The position numbers and the translations under genes are program-made. Source: Micromonospora zamorensis (GTDB lineage Bacteria; Actinomycetota; Actinomycetes; Mycobacteriales; Micromonosporaceae). From it: a DNA stretch of 64,000 nt. The stretch covers positions 1,426,001 through 1,490,000 of the forward strand of contig NZ_LT607755.1 in assembly GCF_900090275.1 (NCBI RefSeq). Direction: 5' to 3'. This document shows, one piece after another, positions 9,220 through 17,799 of this stretch (the stretch's first letter is position 1; the number at the start of each line of letters is the position of its first letter). Under the pieces are notes generated by a model. That model saw nothing but the letters and a program-made list of their open reading frames with translations. It had not been told where the DNA came from and did not search any database.

Positions 9220-10784
9220 GCCAACCCGACGTGACGGTGGTGGTTGCCGTCTACAACACCATGCCGTACCTGACCGCCTGCCTGGATTCGCTGGTCGGGC
9301 AGACCATCGGGCTGGACCGGCTCGAAGTCGTCGCGGTCGACGACGGCTCCACCGACCGCAGCGGCGCGGAGCTGGACCGCTACGCGAAGCGGTACCCGGA
9401 TACGGTCCGGGTGCTGCGCCAGGCAAACTCCGGCGGCCCGGCGGCGCCAAGCAACCGCGCCCTGGACCACGCCCGCGGCCGGTACGTCTTCTTCGTCGGC
9501 TCCGACGATCATCTCGGCCCGGAGGCCCTGGAACGCCTGGTGGACGCCGCCGACCGGTGGGGCTCTGACGTGGTGCTCGGGCGAATGGTCGGCACCAACA
9601 AGCGCTATGTGCACCAGGCCGTCTACGCGGAAACCCGGGAGCAGGTCGATCTCGTCGACAGTGCACTGCCCTGGTCGCTGTCGAACACCAAGCTGTTCCG
9701 GCGGGACCTGATCGAACGGCACGGGCTGCGCTTCCGTACCGACATGCCGATGGGCAGCGACCAGCCGTTCACACTGGAGGCCTGCGTCCGCGCGAACAAG
9801 GTCTCCGTCCTCGCCGACTACGAGTACTACTACGCGGTCAAGCGGCACAACGCGCAGAACATCACCTACGCCAGCCGCTTCGAGGAGCGGCTGCGCTGCG
9901 CCGAGGAGTTGGTCGGCTTCGTCGCCGGCCTGCTCGAGCCCGGGCCGCGGCGGGACGCGGTCCTGCTGCGTCACTTCAGCTGGGAGGTGGCGAAGCTCCT
10001 CCAGACGGAGCTGCTCGACCTCGGCGCCGACGTCCAGGAGCGCGTCCACGACCGGATCCGCAAGTTGGTCGAGGGGTACCTCACCGACGACATCCTGGCC
10101 CGGTTGGCCCCCGACCTGCGGCTGCGGCTGGTCGTCGCCCGCGACGCCACGCTGGGTCGGTTGCGTGAGCTGATCCGGCAGCAGGCCGAGCGGACGCCAC
10201 CCGAGATCAGCATCGAGGATGGCCGCTGGTACGCCCACTATGTCGGCTTCCGTGACCCGTCGCTCGGCTACCCGGACGAGTGGTACGACGTGACCGACGG
10301 CTCCGCGAAGGTGCTGGCCATGCTCACCGCGACCCGACTGGCCTGGGGGCGGGACGCCGCAGGCGCCCGATCCCTGGTGGTCACCGCGCAGAGTCGCTGG
10401 GCGGAGCTGGCCGACCTGCCCGCCGAGGCACTCCGGGTCAGTGCCGGGGAGGTGGTCGGCGTGACATCCGTCACCACCGGTGCGCCCGGTACCGTCGTAC
10501 GGACGGTCTTCGCGGTGGACCGGCTGCTCGCGGCCGTGCCGCTCAACGGCGGACGGGAGACGGTACGGGCCGAGGTGAGCACCCCGGTCGGGGTCGGTTC
10601 CGCGCCGCTGCGGGCCGACCGCCGGGTCGGCGCGCCCCGCCTGCTCACCCGCCACGGCGTCCGGTTGCACCTCGTCACGCCGACCACGAACCACAAGGGC
10701 CAGGTGATCGTCGCGATCACGCCGGTGACCACCGGTCGGTTCCTTGCCCGTCTGCGCCGAATTTGGCCCTCTGGAGGAAAGTAG
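9216..10784 (+). CDS. Family 2 glycosyltransferase
   Basis: 522 residues from a GTG at 9216 that overlaps the preceding stop by 4 bases; the frame continues upstream only as antisense-like sequence. The N-terminal GT-A domain is clear: VTVVVAVYNTMPYL, VVAVDDGSTDRSG (nucleotide-binding Asp), NRALDHARGRYVFFVGSDDHL (DxD-like SDD) and, later, FRTDMPMGSDQPFT with the catalytic-base region. Residues after about 330 form a second domain of beta-rich, uncharacterised sequence that other actinobacterial GT2 enzymes also carry. The role is probably addition of a repeat-unit sugar in the cytoplasm. Only 4 bases separate it from the dehydrogenase gene. Confidence 0.85.
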   Translation: MSQPDVTVVVAVYNTMPYLTACLDSLVGQTIGLDRLEVVAVDDGSTDRSGAELDRYAKRYPDTVRVLRQANSGGPAAPSNRALDHARGRYVFFVGSDDHLGPEALERLVDAADRWGSDVVLGRMVGTNKRYVHQAVYAETREQVDLVDSALPWSLSNTKLFRRDLIERHGLRFRTDMPMGSDQPFTLEACVRANKVSVLADYEYYYAVKRHNAQNITYASRFEERLRCAEELVGFVAGLLEPGPRRDAVLLRHFSWEVAKLLQTELLDLGADVQERVHDRIRKLVEGYLTDDILARLAPDLRLRLVVARDATLGRLRELIRQQAERTPPEISIEDGRWYAHYVGFRDPSLGYPDEWYDVTDGSAKVLAMLTATRLAWGRDAAGARSLVVTAQSRWAELADLPAEALRVSAGEVVGVTSVTTGAPGTVVRTVFAVDRLLAAVPLNGGRETVRAEVSTPVGVGSAPLRADRRVGAPRLLTRHGVRLHLVTPTTNHKGQVIVAITPVTTGRFLARLRRIWPSGGK

Positions 10785-10788
10785 TTTC

Positions 10789-12072
10789 ATGAACATCTGC
10801 GTCGTCGCGCTCGGAAAGATCGGCCTTCCGCTCGCCGTGCAGTTCGCCTCGAAGGGGCACCGGGTGATCGGTGCCGACGTTTCCGAGCGGGTCGTCCAGC
10901 TCGTCAACGATGGTGCCGTGCCGTTCCCCGGCGAGGCCGACCTGGACGTGAAGCTGAAGGAGGTGGTGGCCGCCGGGCTGCTGTCGGCCACCACCGACAC
11001 CGCCGCCGCGGTCGCCGACTCCGAGGCCGTCGTCGTGGTGGTGCCGCTCTTCGTGGACGCCGAGGGCGTACCGGACTTCGGTTGGATGGACGACGCCACC
11101 CGGGCCATCGCCCGCGGCCTCAAGCCGGGCACCCTGGTGAGTTACGAGACCACCCTGCCGGTCGGCACCACCCGCAGCCGTTGGGCGTCGATGCTCCAGG
11201 AAGGCTCCGGCCTCACCGCCGGAACGGACTTCCACCTGGTCTTCAGCCCGGAGCGGGTGCTCACCGGGCGGGTCTTCGCCGACCTGCGCCGCTACCCGAA
11301 GCTGGTCGGTGGCATCGACGAGGCGTCCGCCGCGCACGGCGTGCGCTTCTACGAGGCGGTCCTCGACTTCGACGAGCGGCCCGACCTGGACCGGCCCAAC
11401 GGCGTGTGGGACCTTGGTTCGGCCGAGGCGTCCGAGCTGGCCAAGCTGGCCGAGACGACCTACCGGGACGTCAACATCGGCCTGGCGAACCAGTTCGCCC
11501 GCTTCGCCGACACCGTGGGCGTCGACGTCACCAAGGTCATCGAGGCGTGCAACACCCAGCCGTACAGCCACATCCACTCGCCGGGCATCGCCGTCGGTGG
11601 GCACTGCATCCCGATCTACCCGCGGATGTACCTCTGGAACGACCCGGCCGCCACCGTCGTCCGCTCGGCCCGCGAGGCCAACGCGGCCATGCCGGAGTAC
11701 GCGGTCGACCTGCTCGCCGCCGCGTACGGGGACCTGACCGACGTGGGCGTGCTGGTGCTGGGGGCGGCCTATCGGGGTGGGGTCAAGGAGACCGCCTTCT
11801 CCGGCGTCTTCCCGACCGTCGAGGCGCTGCGCCAGCGGGGCGCCAAGCCGTACGTCTCGGACCCGATGTACACCAACGAGGAGTTGGTGGCGCACGGCCT
11901 GCCGGCGTACGACGGTGAGCCGCTCGGTGCCGCGGTCATCCAGGCCGACCACGCGGAGTACCGCAGCCTCGCCCCGGCCGACCTGCCGGGCGTGACCGTT
12001 CTGGTGGACGGTCGGCGGGTCACCGATCCGGCCCGCTGGGCCGGCGTCCGCCGGGTGGTCATCGGCGGCTGA
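10789..12072 (+). CDS. UDP-sugar 6-dehydrogenase (UDP-ManNAc / UDP-Glc dehydrogenase family)
   Basis: 427 residues. ATG 10789 follows a strong GGAGGAAAG ribosome site. The protein oxidises an NDP-sugar C6 alcohol to a carboxylate with two NAD+. It has the N-terminal NAD-binding motif ALGKIGLPLA, the family TTLPVGTT and FSPERV stretches, KLAETTYRDVNIGLANQF, and the catalytic-cysteine motif GGHCIPIYP. The C-terminal UDP-binding domain contains VLVLGAAYRGGVKETAFSG. The SPERVLTG and GGHCIP wording is closer to WecC/WbpA (UDP-ManNAc or UDP-GlcNAc) than to UDP-glucose enzymes, but substrate is not certain. With the WbpD-like acetyltransferase at 16187 it hints at an amino-sugar uronic acid in the glycan. 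Confidence 0.85.
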   Translation: MNICVVALGKIGLPLAVQFASKGHRVIGADVSERVVQLVNDGAVPFPGEADLDVKLKEVVAAGLLSATTDTAAAVADSEAVVVVVPLFVDAEGVPDFGWMDDATRAIARGLKPGTLVSYETTLPVGTTRSRWASMLQEGSGLTAGTDFHLVFSPERVLTGRVFADLRRYPKLVGGIDEASAAHGVRFYEAVLDFDERPDLDRPNGVWDLGSAEASELAKLAETTYRDVNIGLANQFARFADTVGVDVTKVIEACNTQPYSHIHSPGIAVGGHCIPIYPRMYLWNDPAATVVRSAREANAAMPEYAVDLLAAAYGDLTDVGVLVLGAAYRGGVKETAFSGVFPTVEALRQRGAKPYVSDPMYTNEELVAHGLPAYDGEPLGAAVIQADHAEYRSLAPADLPGVTVLVDGRRVTDPARWAGVRRVVIGG

Positions 12073-12088
12073 TCCCACCCGTCCGCTC

Positions 12089-12119
12089 CGGGCCCCGACC
12101 GTTCCGCGGCCGGGGCCCG
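12089..12119 (+). terminator. Hairpin after the dehydrogenase gene
   Basis: Thirteen-base arms (12089-12101 and 12107-12119) with one mismatch and a 5-base loop lie 17 bases after the stop codon. It is GC-rich and followed by TTG rather than a T run, which is common in actinomycetes. Confidence 0.6.
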
Positions 12120-12210
12120 TTGTGCGTGGCATCGGCGGCGCTCGACGCCGCGCGGTTTCAGGGCAGGGAACCGGGCCGATGCCTTACGGGGTGGCCGGCG
12201 GCGGCGACCG

Positions 12211-12216
12211 TATACT
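12211..12216 (+). promoter_or_regulatory. -10 box for the membrane protein gene (near-leaderless)
   Basis: TATACT lies 8 bases before the ATG at 12225. This is close to the TANNNT spacing of leaderless actinobacterial transcripts. No ribosome site is visible between the two, which agrees. Confidence 0.55.
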
Positions 12217-12224
12217 CCTGCCTC

Positions 12225-14126
12225 ATGACCGCGTCTGACACTCGTCCTTCCGGCCCCGTTACGACCACTGTCGCAGCGTCTGCTGACGCGGGTAGCACGG
12301 TCGTGGGCGCCGGTCCCTCGACGGTGGAGCCGGCAAGGGCCGAGACGGACGGGGCGACCCGGCCCGTTGGGCGCACGGACGAGGGAACCCCGCCGGCTGG
12401 CCGACGGTTCGGCCGTGTCGACGCGTTGATCGCGGCGGTCTTCCTTCTGGGTGCACTGTGGGTGACCGGTCGGGGCTGGCGGGACTTCGACGGCCGGCTC
12501 CTGGGTACCCGCCCGAACGACCAGGGATTCAACGAGTGGATGCTGGCGTACGCCGCCCACGCGGTCAGTCACCTGGAGAACCCGTTCTTCACGACGCTGC
12601 AGAACGCGCCCGACGGCGTCAATCTGATGACCAACGTCGGGATGCAACTCCCGGGTCTGGTGCTCGCGCCGGTCACGCTGCTCTTCGGCGCCTCCTTCTC
12701 CTATCTGCTCCTCATCACGCTCAACCTGGCCGGCACCGGTTACGCCTGGTACTACGTGCTCTCCCGGCATGTCGTGAGCTCCCGGGCCGCCGCCGCCATC
12801 GGAGGCGTGTTCTGCGCCTTCGCGCCGGCCCTGATCTCCCACAGCAATGGACATCCGCACATCACCGCGCAATGGCTGGTGCCGTTCATCGGGTGGCGGG
12901 TGCTCGTGCTCGCCCGACACGGTCGCGTACTACGGGACGGTCTGCTCCTCGGTGCGCTTGTCGCAGCCCAGTTCTTCGTTAGCCTGGAGATCCTCTTCCT
13001 GTTCGCCCTCTGCTGCCTGATGGTCGTCCTCGCGCACCTCGCCGTCGAGCCACGGGTGGCGCTGCGCCGCGCCGGTCGACTGGCCGGCGGCCTGGCGGTA
13101 GCCGGATCCGTCGTCGCGGCCGTGACCGCCTACCCGCTCTGGATGCAGTTCGCCGGACCGCAGCACAGGGTGGGTCATCCTGGCGAGCCGGACGTCTACG
13201 CGCTGAAGCTCGGCTCCTACGTCCGCTACGCGACGGAGTCGATCGCTGGCAGCGCGACCAGCGCCCAGGGCTGGGTAGCGAACACCACCGAGCAGGCCAG
13301 TTTCTACGGCTGGTCGTTGTTGGTGGTCGCGCTCGCCGCGGCCTGGTGGCTGCGCCGGGAGGTCACCGTCCGAGTGCTCGCCCTGGTCGCCGTGCTCTGC
13401 GCGCTGCTCTCTGTGGGCACCACCTGGACCTGGGGAACAGAACGGACCACCATTCCGGCACCATTCGCGCTGGTGGAGCATCTGCCGGTCTTCGACTCGG
13501 TGGTGGTGGCGCGATTCGCGCTCATCACCACCAGCGCGATCGGCGTGCTGCTCGCTCTCGCCGGGGACCGAATCGTCGCACGACGTAAGTCCGGGCAGCC
13601 GACGGAGAGGCTGCTCGTCCAGCTCGCCGGTGTGGCGACGCTGGCTGCGCTACTGCCGATTCTGCCGACCCCGCTGGCGGCTCAGGGCCGTTCGCCGGTG
13701 CCGCATTTCGTCACCGGAGGCGCGTGGCAGGATCATGTCGCTTCCGGCCGTACCCTGGTGCCGGTTCCCGTGGACAACATGACCTCGCTCTACTGGAGCT
13801 CGGCGGCGTTGACGGGGTTCGCGGTCCCGCAGGGATACTTCCTCGCCCCGGTCTCGAAGACGGACGGGACCGGGCGTTGGGGGGTCGAGCCGCAGCCGAC
13901 CGCGAAGCTGCTCACCGAGGTGGCGGCCGGCCGGCGCGATGGTGTGGTCACACCGGAAGAGATCGCTCAGGCGCGCGCCGACGCCCGGTACTGGCGCGCG
14001 GACGCGGTGGCGCTGCCGGGGCACCGCCGGCAAGCTGAGCTCAAGGCGGTGCTTGACGCGATGTACGGCCCAGCTCAGCGGGTGGACGATGTCTGGTTGT
14101 GGGACGTGCGTCCGTTCAGCCGCTGA
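12225..14126 (+). CDS. Large polytopic membrane protein, GT-C glycosyltransferase-like
   Basis: 633 residues from ATG 12225; the frame is open upstream, but the -10 box and composition favour this start. A hydrophilic Ala/Thr-rich N-tail of about 65 residues is followed by a first helix (ALIAAVFLLGALWVTG). Next comes a loop with TRPNDQGFNEWMLAYAAHA and ENPFFTTLQNAPDGVN, then about ten helices and a C-terminal extracytoplasmic domain after residue 480. The acidic residue in the first loop and the many helices fit GT-C enzymes that use polyprenyl-phosphate sugars. The family is common in actinomycete glycan clusters without an assigned reaction. Monocistronic by its own promoter and the following hairpin. 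Confidence 0.7.
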   Translation: MTASDTRPSGPVTTTVAASADAGSTVVGAGPSTVEPARAETDGATRPVGRTDEGTPPAGRRFGRVDALIAAVFLLGALWVTGRGWRDFDGRLLGTRPNDQGFNEWMLAYAAHAVSHLENPFFTTLQNAPDGVNLMTNVGMQLPGLVLAPVTLLFGASFSYLLLITLNLAGTGYAWYYVLSRHVVSSRAAAAIGGVFCAFAPALISHSNGHPHITAQWLVPFIGWRVLVLARHGRVLRDGLLLGALVAAQFFVSLEILFLFALCCLMVVLAHLAVEPRVALRRAGRLAGGLAVAGSVVAAVTAYPLWMQFAGPQHRVGHPGEPDVYALKLGSYVRYATESIAGSATSAQGWVANTTEQASFYGWSLLVVALAAAWWLRREVTVRVLALVAVLCALLSVGTTWTWGTERTTIPAPFALVEHLPVFDSVVVARFALITTSAIGVLLALAGDRIVARRKSGQPTERLLVQLAGVATLAALLPILPTPLAAQGRSPVPHFVTGGAWQDHVASGRTLVPVPVDNMTSLYWSSAALTGFAVPQGYFLAPVSKTDGTGRWGVEPQPTAKLLTEVAAGRRDGVVTPEEIAQARADARYWRADAVALPGHRRQAELKAVLDAMYGPAQRVDDVWLWDVRPFSR

Positions 14127-14154
14127 GCTGCCGCCGCAGGGCAGCGGGTCGCCA

Positions 14155-14199
14155 GCTGTATGTCTCCGACCCGATGTGCAGCAACGAGGAGTGGTGGCG
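14155..14199 (+). pseudogene. Relic of a second nucleotide-sugar dehydrogenase gene
   Basis: These 45 bases match bases 11847-11892 of the dehydrogenase gene at 40 of 46 positions with one deletion. They correspond to the C-terminal residues YVSDPMYTNEELVA. The flanking 15 bases upstream are also similar but weaker. No start or frame remains. It is probably the last trace of a lost or rearranged dehydrogenase copy downstream of the membrane protein gene. Confidence 0.6.
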
Positions 14200-14226
14200 A
14201 ACCCCGGCCGTTACCCGGCCGGGGTT
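14200..14226 (+). terminator. Hairpin downstream of the membrane protein gene
   Basis: Perfect 11-base arms (14200-14210 and 14216-14226) with a TTACC loop begin right after the dehydrogenase relic. This may be the original terminator of the lost gene, now serving the gene that ends at 14126. Confidence 0.6.
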
Positions 14227-14381
14227 CGCTGCGTTGCGCCACCTGACGCGCGCACCGCTGTGAGTCGCCTCTCCCGCCCGTTCACCACCGAGACACCCCG
14301 GCGATACTTGTGTTACTTGCCCCGTTAAAGGTCGCGGCGGCCGGTATCGAACGCGCCAACACCGGCGAGCAGACAGGGAGT

Positions 14382-16133
14382 GTGTCGTTGTTCAGCAGAA
14401 TACGGAGCCAACAGGGTGTCGCCGTCGCCGGCGTGACCCTGCTGGGCTACGGGATCATGGTTCTGGCCGGCGTCCTGGGCTGGGTGATTCCGTTCGTGGT
14501 CGCCGCGTTAATCGCGACAGCGGGTGAGTTCGCCCTCGCCAACCGATTCGCCGCCACAGCCGTGCTGCTGGAGAAGGCCGGTATCGAGCCGTTCTGGCGG
14601 TGGCTCGTCCGCGACCTCTCGGTGGTCCTGCTGATCGTCAGCACCGTCCGCCCCGGGGTGGCCGCCACGATCGGGATCATGCTGCTGCCGGCCGCGCTCT
14701 GGGCCGTGGCCGTCGGCACCACCGCGTTGAACCGGGTCGTCGAGGGCCGGGCCGCGACGCCGGCGTTCACCCGCAACATCGATTTCAGCGCGGTACGCCG
14801 GGTGCCGATCCCGCCGGCCTGGGTCGAACGCGTCGTGGGCCTGCGGATGCCGGTGCTCAACTTCCTGCTGCCGCCGGCGGCCGTGGCAGCCGCGCTGGTC
14901 GACCGGATCACGCCCGTGCTGGTGACCGGTCTGGTCACCCTGGCCATCGGGCTCGTCGCCGCGGCCGTGCTGGCTTTCACCCTGCTGCGTGGGCGCGGCC
15001 GTACCCCCGGGGTGCTGCCCGCCGTGCACGACTGGCTGGCCCGGGAGCGTCCGGAGGTGGCGCTCTACTTCGCCGGCCCCGGCAAGGACGTCTACCAGGC
15101 CAACATGTGGCTCGCCCCGGTGGAGGCGGCGGGCCGCCGCGCGGTCGTGCTGCTGCGCGCCGAGGACGCCTTCGAGGCGCTGGCCGACACCCGGCTGCCG
15201 GTGATCTGCGTGCCCGCCGGGGTCGACTTCATGAACCTCGACTTCAGCCCCGTCCGGGTGGCGCTCTACGCGGCGAACGTGGGCGCCAACATCCACATGA
15301 TCCGCGAGCCGGGCGTCCGGCACGTCTTCGTCGGGCACGGCGACAGCGACAAGCAGGCCAGCGTCAATCCCTTCAGCAAGGTGTACGACGAGGTGTGGGT
15401 GGCCGGTCGCGCCGGGCGGGAGCGGTACGCGCAGGCCGGGGTGGGCGTGCTCGACCAGGACATCGTCGAGGTGGGCCGGCCGCAGTTGTCCGGGGTGCCG
15501 ACCTTCGGCTCCGGCCCGACCGACCGTCGGTTCACCGTGCTGTACGCCCCCACCTGGGAGGGGTGGCTGGACGACGACCCGCACCACACGTCGCTGGTGG
15601 CGATGGGGGAGCGGATCGTGTCGGGCGTGCTCGCCGCGAACGTGCGCCTGATCTACAAGCCGCACCCGCTGACCGGCACCCGCTGGAACAAGGCCCGGGC
15701 GGCCAACGACCGGATCATCAACCTGATCCGGGCCGCTGGCGGCGAGGTGGACGTGAACTCGCTGGACGGCGACGCCCACCTGGTCGTCACCGGCCGGGTG
15801 CCGGCCCTGTTCGACTGCTTCAACGTCACCGACCTGCTGATCAGCGACGTGTCCAGTGTGGTCTCCGACTTCGTGCAGAGCCAACGGCCGTACGTGGTGG
15901 CCAACCCGGCGAGCCTGCCGGAGGACGAATTCCGTAGCTCGTACCCCACGTCCCGGGCGGCGTACCTGCTCTCCGCCGACTGTGGGGAGCTGGGGAAGAT
16001 CGTCGACCTCGCCCAAGCTGGCGACGACCCGATGACCGCAGCTCGGCGTGAACTGAAGGAGTACCTGCTCGGCCCGGACGAGCCGAACCCGATGGATCGT
16101 TTCCGCGCGGAGATCGAGCGTCTCTGCGCCTGA
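14382..16133 (+). CDS. CDP-glycerol glycerophosphotransferase-like protein (TagF family) with membrane N-terminus
   Basis: 583 residues from a GTG at 14382 with AGGGAG just upstream; an in-frame start at 14310 lacks a ribosome site. The first 200 residues contain six or so hydrophobic segments. The C-terminal 370 residues are TagF-like: FAGPGKDVYQANMW, the catalytic-type histidine motif VGHGDSDKQAS, VLYAPTWEGW, LIYKPHP and DLLISDVSSVVSDF. Family members polymerise or add glycerol- or ribitol-phosphate units from CDP-activated donors. Here a phosphopolyol modification of the glycan or a teichoic-acid-like polymer is likely, though the substrate is inferred. It is convergent with the acetyltransferase, with a perfect hairpin between them. 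Confidence 0.8.
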   Translation: MSLFSRIRSQQGVAVAGVTLLGYGIMVLAGVLGWVIPFVVAALIATAGEFALANRFAATAVLLEKAGIEPFWRWLVRDLSVVLLIVSTVRPGVAATIGIMLLPAALWAVAVGTTALNRVVEGRAATPAFTRNIDFSAVRRVPIPPAWVERVVGLRMPVLNFLLPPAAVAAALVDRITPVLVTGLVTLAIGLVAAAVLAFTLLRGRGRTPGVLPAVHDWLARERPEVALYFAGPGKDVYQANMWLAPVEAAGRRAVVLLRAEDAFEALADTRLPVICVPAGVDFMNLDFSPVRVALYAANVGANIHMIREPGVRHVFVGHGDSDKQASVNPFSKVYDEVWVAGRAGRERYAQAGVGVLDQDIVEVGRPQLSGVPTFGSGPTDRRFTVLYAPTWEGWLDDDPHHTSLVAMGERIVSGVLAANVRLIYKPHPLTGTRWNKARAANDRIINLIRAAGGEVDVNSLDGDAHLVVTGRVPALFDCFNVTDLLISDVSSVVSDFVQSQRPYVVANPASLPEDEFRSSYPTSRAAYLLSADCGELGKIVDLAQAGDDPMTAARRELKEYLLGPDEPNPMDRFRAEIERLCA

Positions 16134-16140
16134 ACTGCGC

Positions 16141-16180
16141 CCGGTTGCCGGTGAGCGGCGATCCGCTCACCGGCAACCGG
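16141..16180. terminator. Perfect 18-base bidirectional hairpin
   Basis: Arms 16141-16158 and 16163-16180 are perfectly complementary around a CGAT tetraloop. They lie between the + strand stop at 16133 and the - strand stop at 16187. Confidence 0.85.
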
Positions 16181-16186
16181 TAACGG

Positions 16187-16729
16187 TCAATCCCGACGCG
16201 GCGGGTTCGCCACGTCCCGGGAGACGACCTCGCCCTTCTCGTCGACCCAGCCCTTCGGCCGGGCCGGGTTGCCAGCCACCAGCTGGTACGGCGCCACGTC
16301 TCGAGTGACGACCGAGCCAGCGGCGATCATCGCGTACTCGCCGACCTCGATGCCGCAGACCAGTGTGGCGTTCGCGCCGATCGAGGCGCCCCGCCGGACC
16401 AGGGTCGGCGTGATCGTCCAGTCCGGATTCTGCGCCCTCGGCCGGAAGTCGTTGGTGAAGACCGCACACGGGCCGACGAAGACCTCGTCCTCCAGCGTCA
16501 CACCCTGGTAGACGGAGACGTTGTTCTGGATCTTCACGCGGTCGCCGACCGTCACGGTGGCGTCGACATACACGTTGCGCCCGATCACGCAGCCCGCGCC
16601 CACCTGGGCCGACGATCGGATGTGGGCCAGGTGCCAGACCTTGGTGCCGTCGCCGACCTGGGCGCCGTCCTCGACGTCGGCGGTGGGGTGGACGAAGACC
16701 GAGGGGGTCGGTGAGGTGCTGTCAGTCAT
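16187..16729 (-). CDS. Hexapeptide-repeat N-acetyltransferase, WbpD/WlbB type
   Basis: 180 residues from ATG 16729 with GAAGG directly upstream. The left-handed beta-helix repeats run from residue 10 to 150 and include VWHLAHIRSSAQVGAGC, NVYVDATVTVGDRVKIQNN and SIGANATLVCGIEVGE. The family loop VFTNDFRPRAQNPDW is characteristic. Enzymes of this type acetylate the 3-amino group of UDP-2-acetamido-3-amino-2,3-dideoxy sugars or the related dTDP-3-amino sugars, using acetyl-CoA. The matching oxidoreductase and aminotransferase (WbpB, WbpE) are not in this window, so the sugar is not settled. The closing GNPARPKGW motif is intact. Confidence 0.85.
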   Translation of the reverse strand: MTDSTSPTPSVFVHPTADVEDGAQVGDGTKVWHLAHIRSSAQVGAGCVIGRNVYVDATVTVGDRVKIQNNVSVYQGVTLEDEVFVGPCAVFTNDFRPRAQNPDWTITPTLVRRGASIGANATLVCGIEVGEYAMIAAGSVVTRDVAPYQLVAGNPARPKGWVDEKGEVVSRDVANPPRRD

Positions 16730-16891
16730 CCTTCAACTCGCATGGGTCGCAGGGCGCGCCGGGCGCCGTCGGTGACCCGCGCCGCCTCGGGCCGGAGACC
16801 GGGCACCGGGCGCGCGGATCGGGGCTGCCACGCTGCCCCGGGCACGGAGCGTGTCGTGGGGGCGCGGGACTCGGCGTAGCATATCGACCGC

Positions 16892-17230
16892 TCAGCCGAG
16901 CAGCGCCGCCACCGCCTCGGCGGCCGGGGTGTCCGCCGGCAACGCCTGCGCCGCCACCACCGCCGCGACCGGCAGCGGACCGTACACGTGTGGGAAGAGC
17001 TGCCCGCCGCGCGACGGCTCCCAGCGCAGCGTGTCGCCCAACCGCTCTTCGGCCACGCTGAGCAGGGTCAACCCGGTCGCACCGGCGAAGTGCCGCCGCG
17101 CTGTCTCCACCACCTGGTCCGCGCCGGAGAGGTGGATGAACCCGTCCTGCCGGTCCACGGCGGAGCCGGAGAAGGCGCCGGCGGCGAGGGCGTCGTCCCA
17201 TTCCGTGTTCGACAGCAGTTTGTAGATCAC
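16892..17230 (-). CDS. DUF952 family protein
   Basis: 112 residues from a GTG at 17230. The sequence has the DUF952 pattern: MIYKLLSNTEWDDAL at the start, DGFIHLSGADQVVETA in the middle, and LFPHVYGPLPVAAV near the end. This is a small cytoplasmic fold of unknown function. The length is typical and no residues look lost. A leaderless-type -10 box sits 6 bases before the start. The 162 bases downstream, before the acetyltransferase start, hold no gene I can recognise. Confidence 0.85.
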   Translation of the reverse strand: MIYKLLSNTEWDDALAAGAFSGSAVDRQDGFIHLSGADQVVETARRHFAGATGLTLLSVAEERLGDTLRWEPSRGGQLFPHVYGPLPVAAVVAAQALPADTPAAEAVAALLG

Positions 17231-17236
17231 CTCGGC

Positions 17237-17242
17237 AGCCTA
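17237..17242 (-). promoter_or_regulatory. Leaderless -10 box for the DUF952 gene
   Basis: TAGGCT on the - strand is separated from the GTG at 17230 by exactly 6 bases, the spacing of leaderless promoters. No ribosome site is present, which supports both the promoter and the start. Confidence 0.6.
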
Positions 17243-17344
17243 CGGGGGTCCGGTCGGCGTGCTGGCCCGGTTTTCGCCGGTACCGCCGCGCCCGTCGCCC
17301 CCCGCCGGGCATGCTCAGGTCAAGGGCCGCGGAGGGGATGGGCG

Positions 17345-17656
17345 ATGCAGAGCTACGACGACGACTGGACCGACAGCCAGCGCGCGCTGTACGACGAGTG
17401 CTACCGGGCGGGCGGCGAGTGGGCCGAGGATCCGGACACTCCGTCCGACGACGTCCAGCACGTGATCAACCTGGCCGAGGCGGACGACGACGCCTTCCAG
17501 GATGCCGAGATCGACTATCCGCCCCTGGTCGACGCGGTGACCCAGGCCAGCGGCGTCAACGTCACCAGCGTGCCGGCCAGTCACGAGGACCCGGGCTTTC
17601 GCGGCTTCACCGACGGCGTCCGGGACGCCACCGCCGACGACGTCTTCGGCCTCTAG
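17345..17656 (+). CDS. Small acidic protein of unknown function
   Basis: 103 residues from ATG 17345 with GGAGGGG about 8 bases upstream. I do not recognise the family. The protein is strongly acidic, with runs such as SYDDDWTD, EADDDAFQDAEIDYP and ATADDVFGL. It has no membrane segment, cysteine or signal. Codon use (G/C third positions) matches its neighbours, so it looks genuinely coding. It diverges from the DUF952 gene and lies 143 bases before the response regulator, so a link to either is only positional. Confidence 0.65.
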   Translation: MQSYDDDWTDSQRALYDECYRAGGEWAEDPDTPSDDVQHVINLAEADDDAFQDAEIDYPPLVDAVTQASGVNVTSVPASHEDPGFRGFTDGVRDATADDVFGL

Positions 17657-17799
17657 GGTCTGCGTCAAAGCCCTCCGCCTCGGCTCGACCGAGGACTCTG
17701 ACACACACCCTGGCTGGCACATCGCGGTATCCGGCCTCCCGTTCCGCGCACGCTTCTGCCACCATTCGCAGAACGGCGCTGCGACGGACGGGGGCACGG

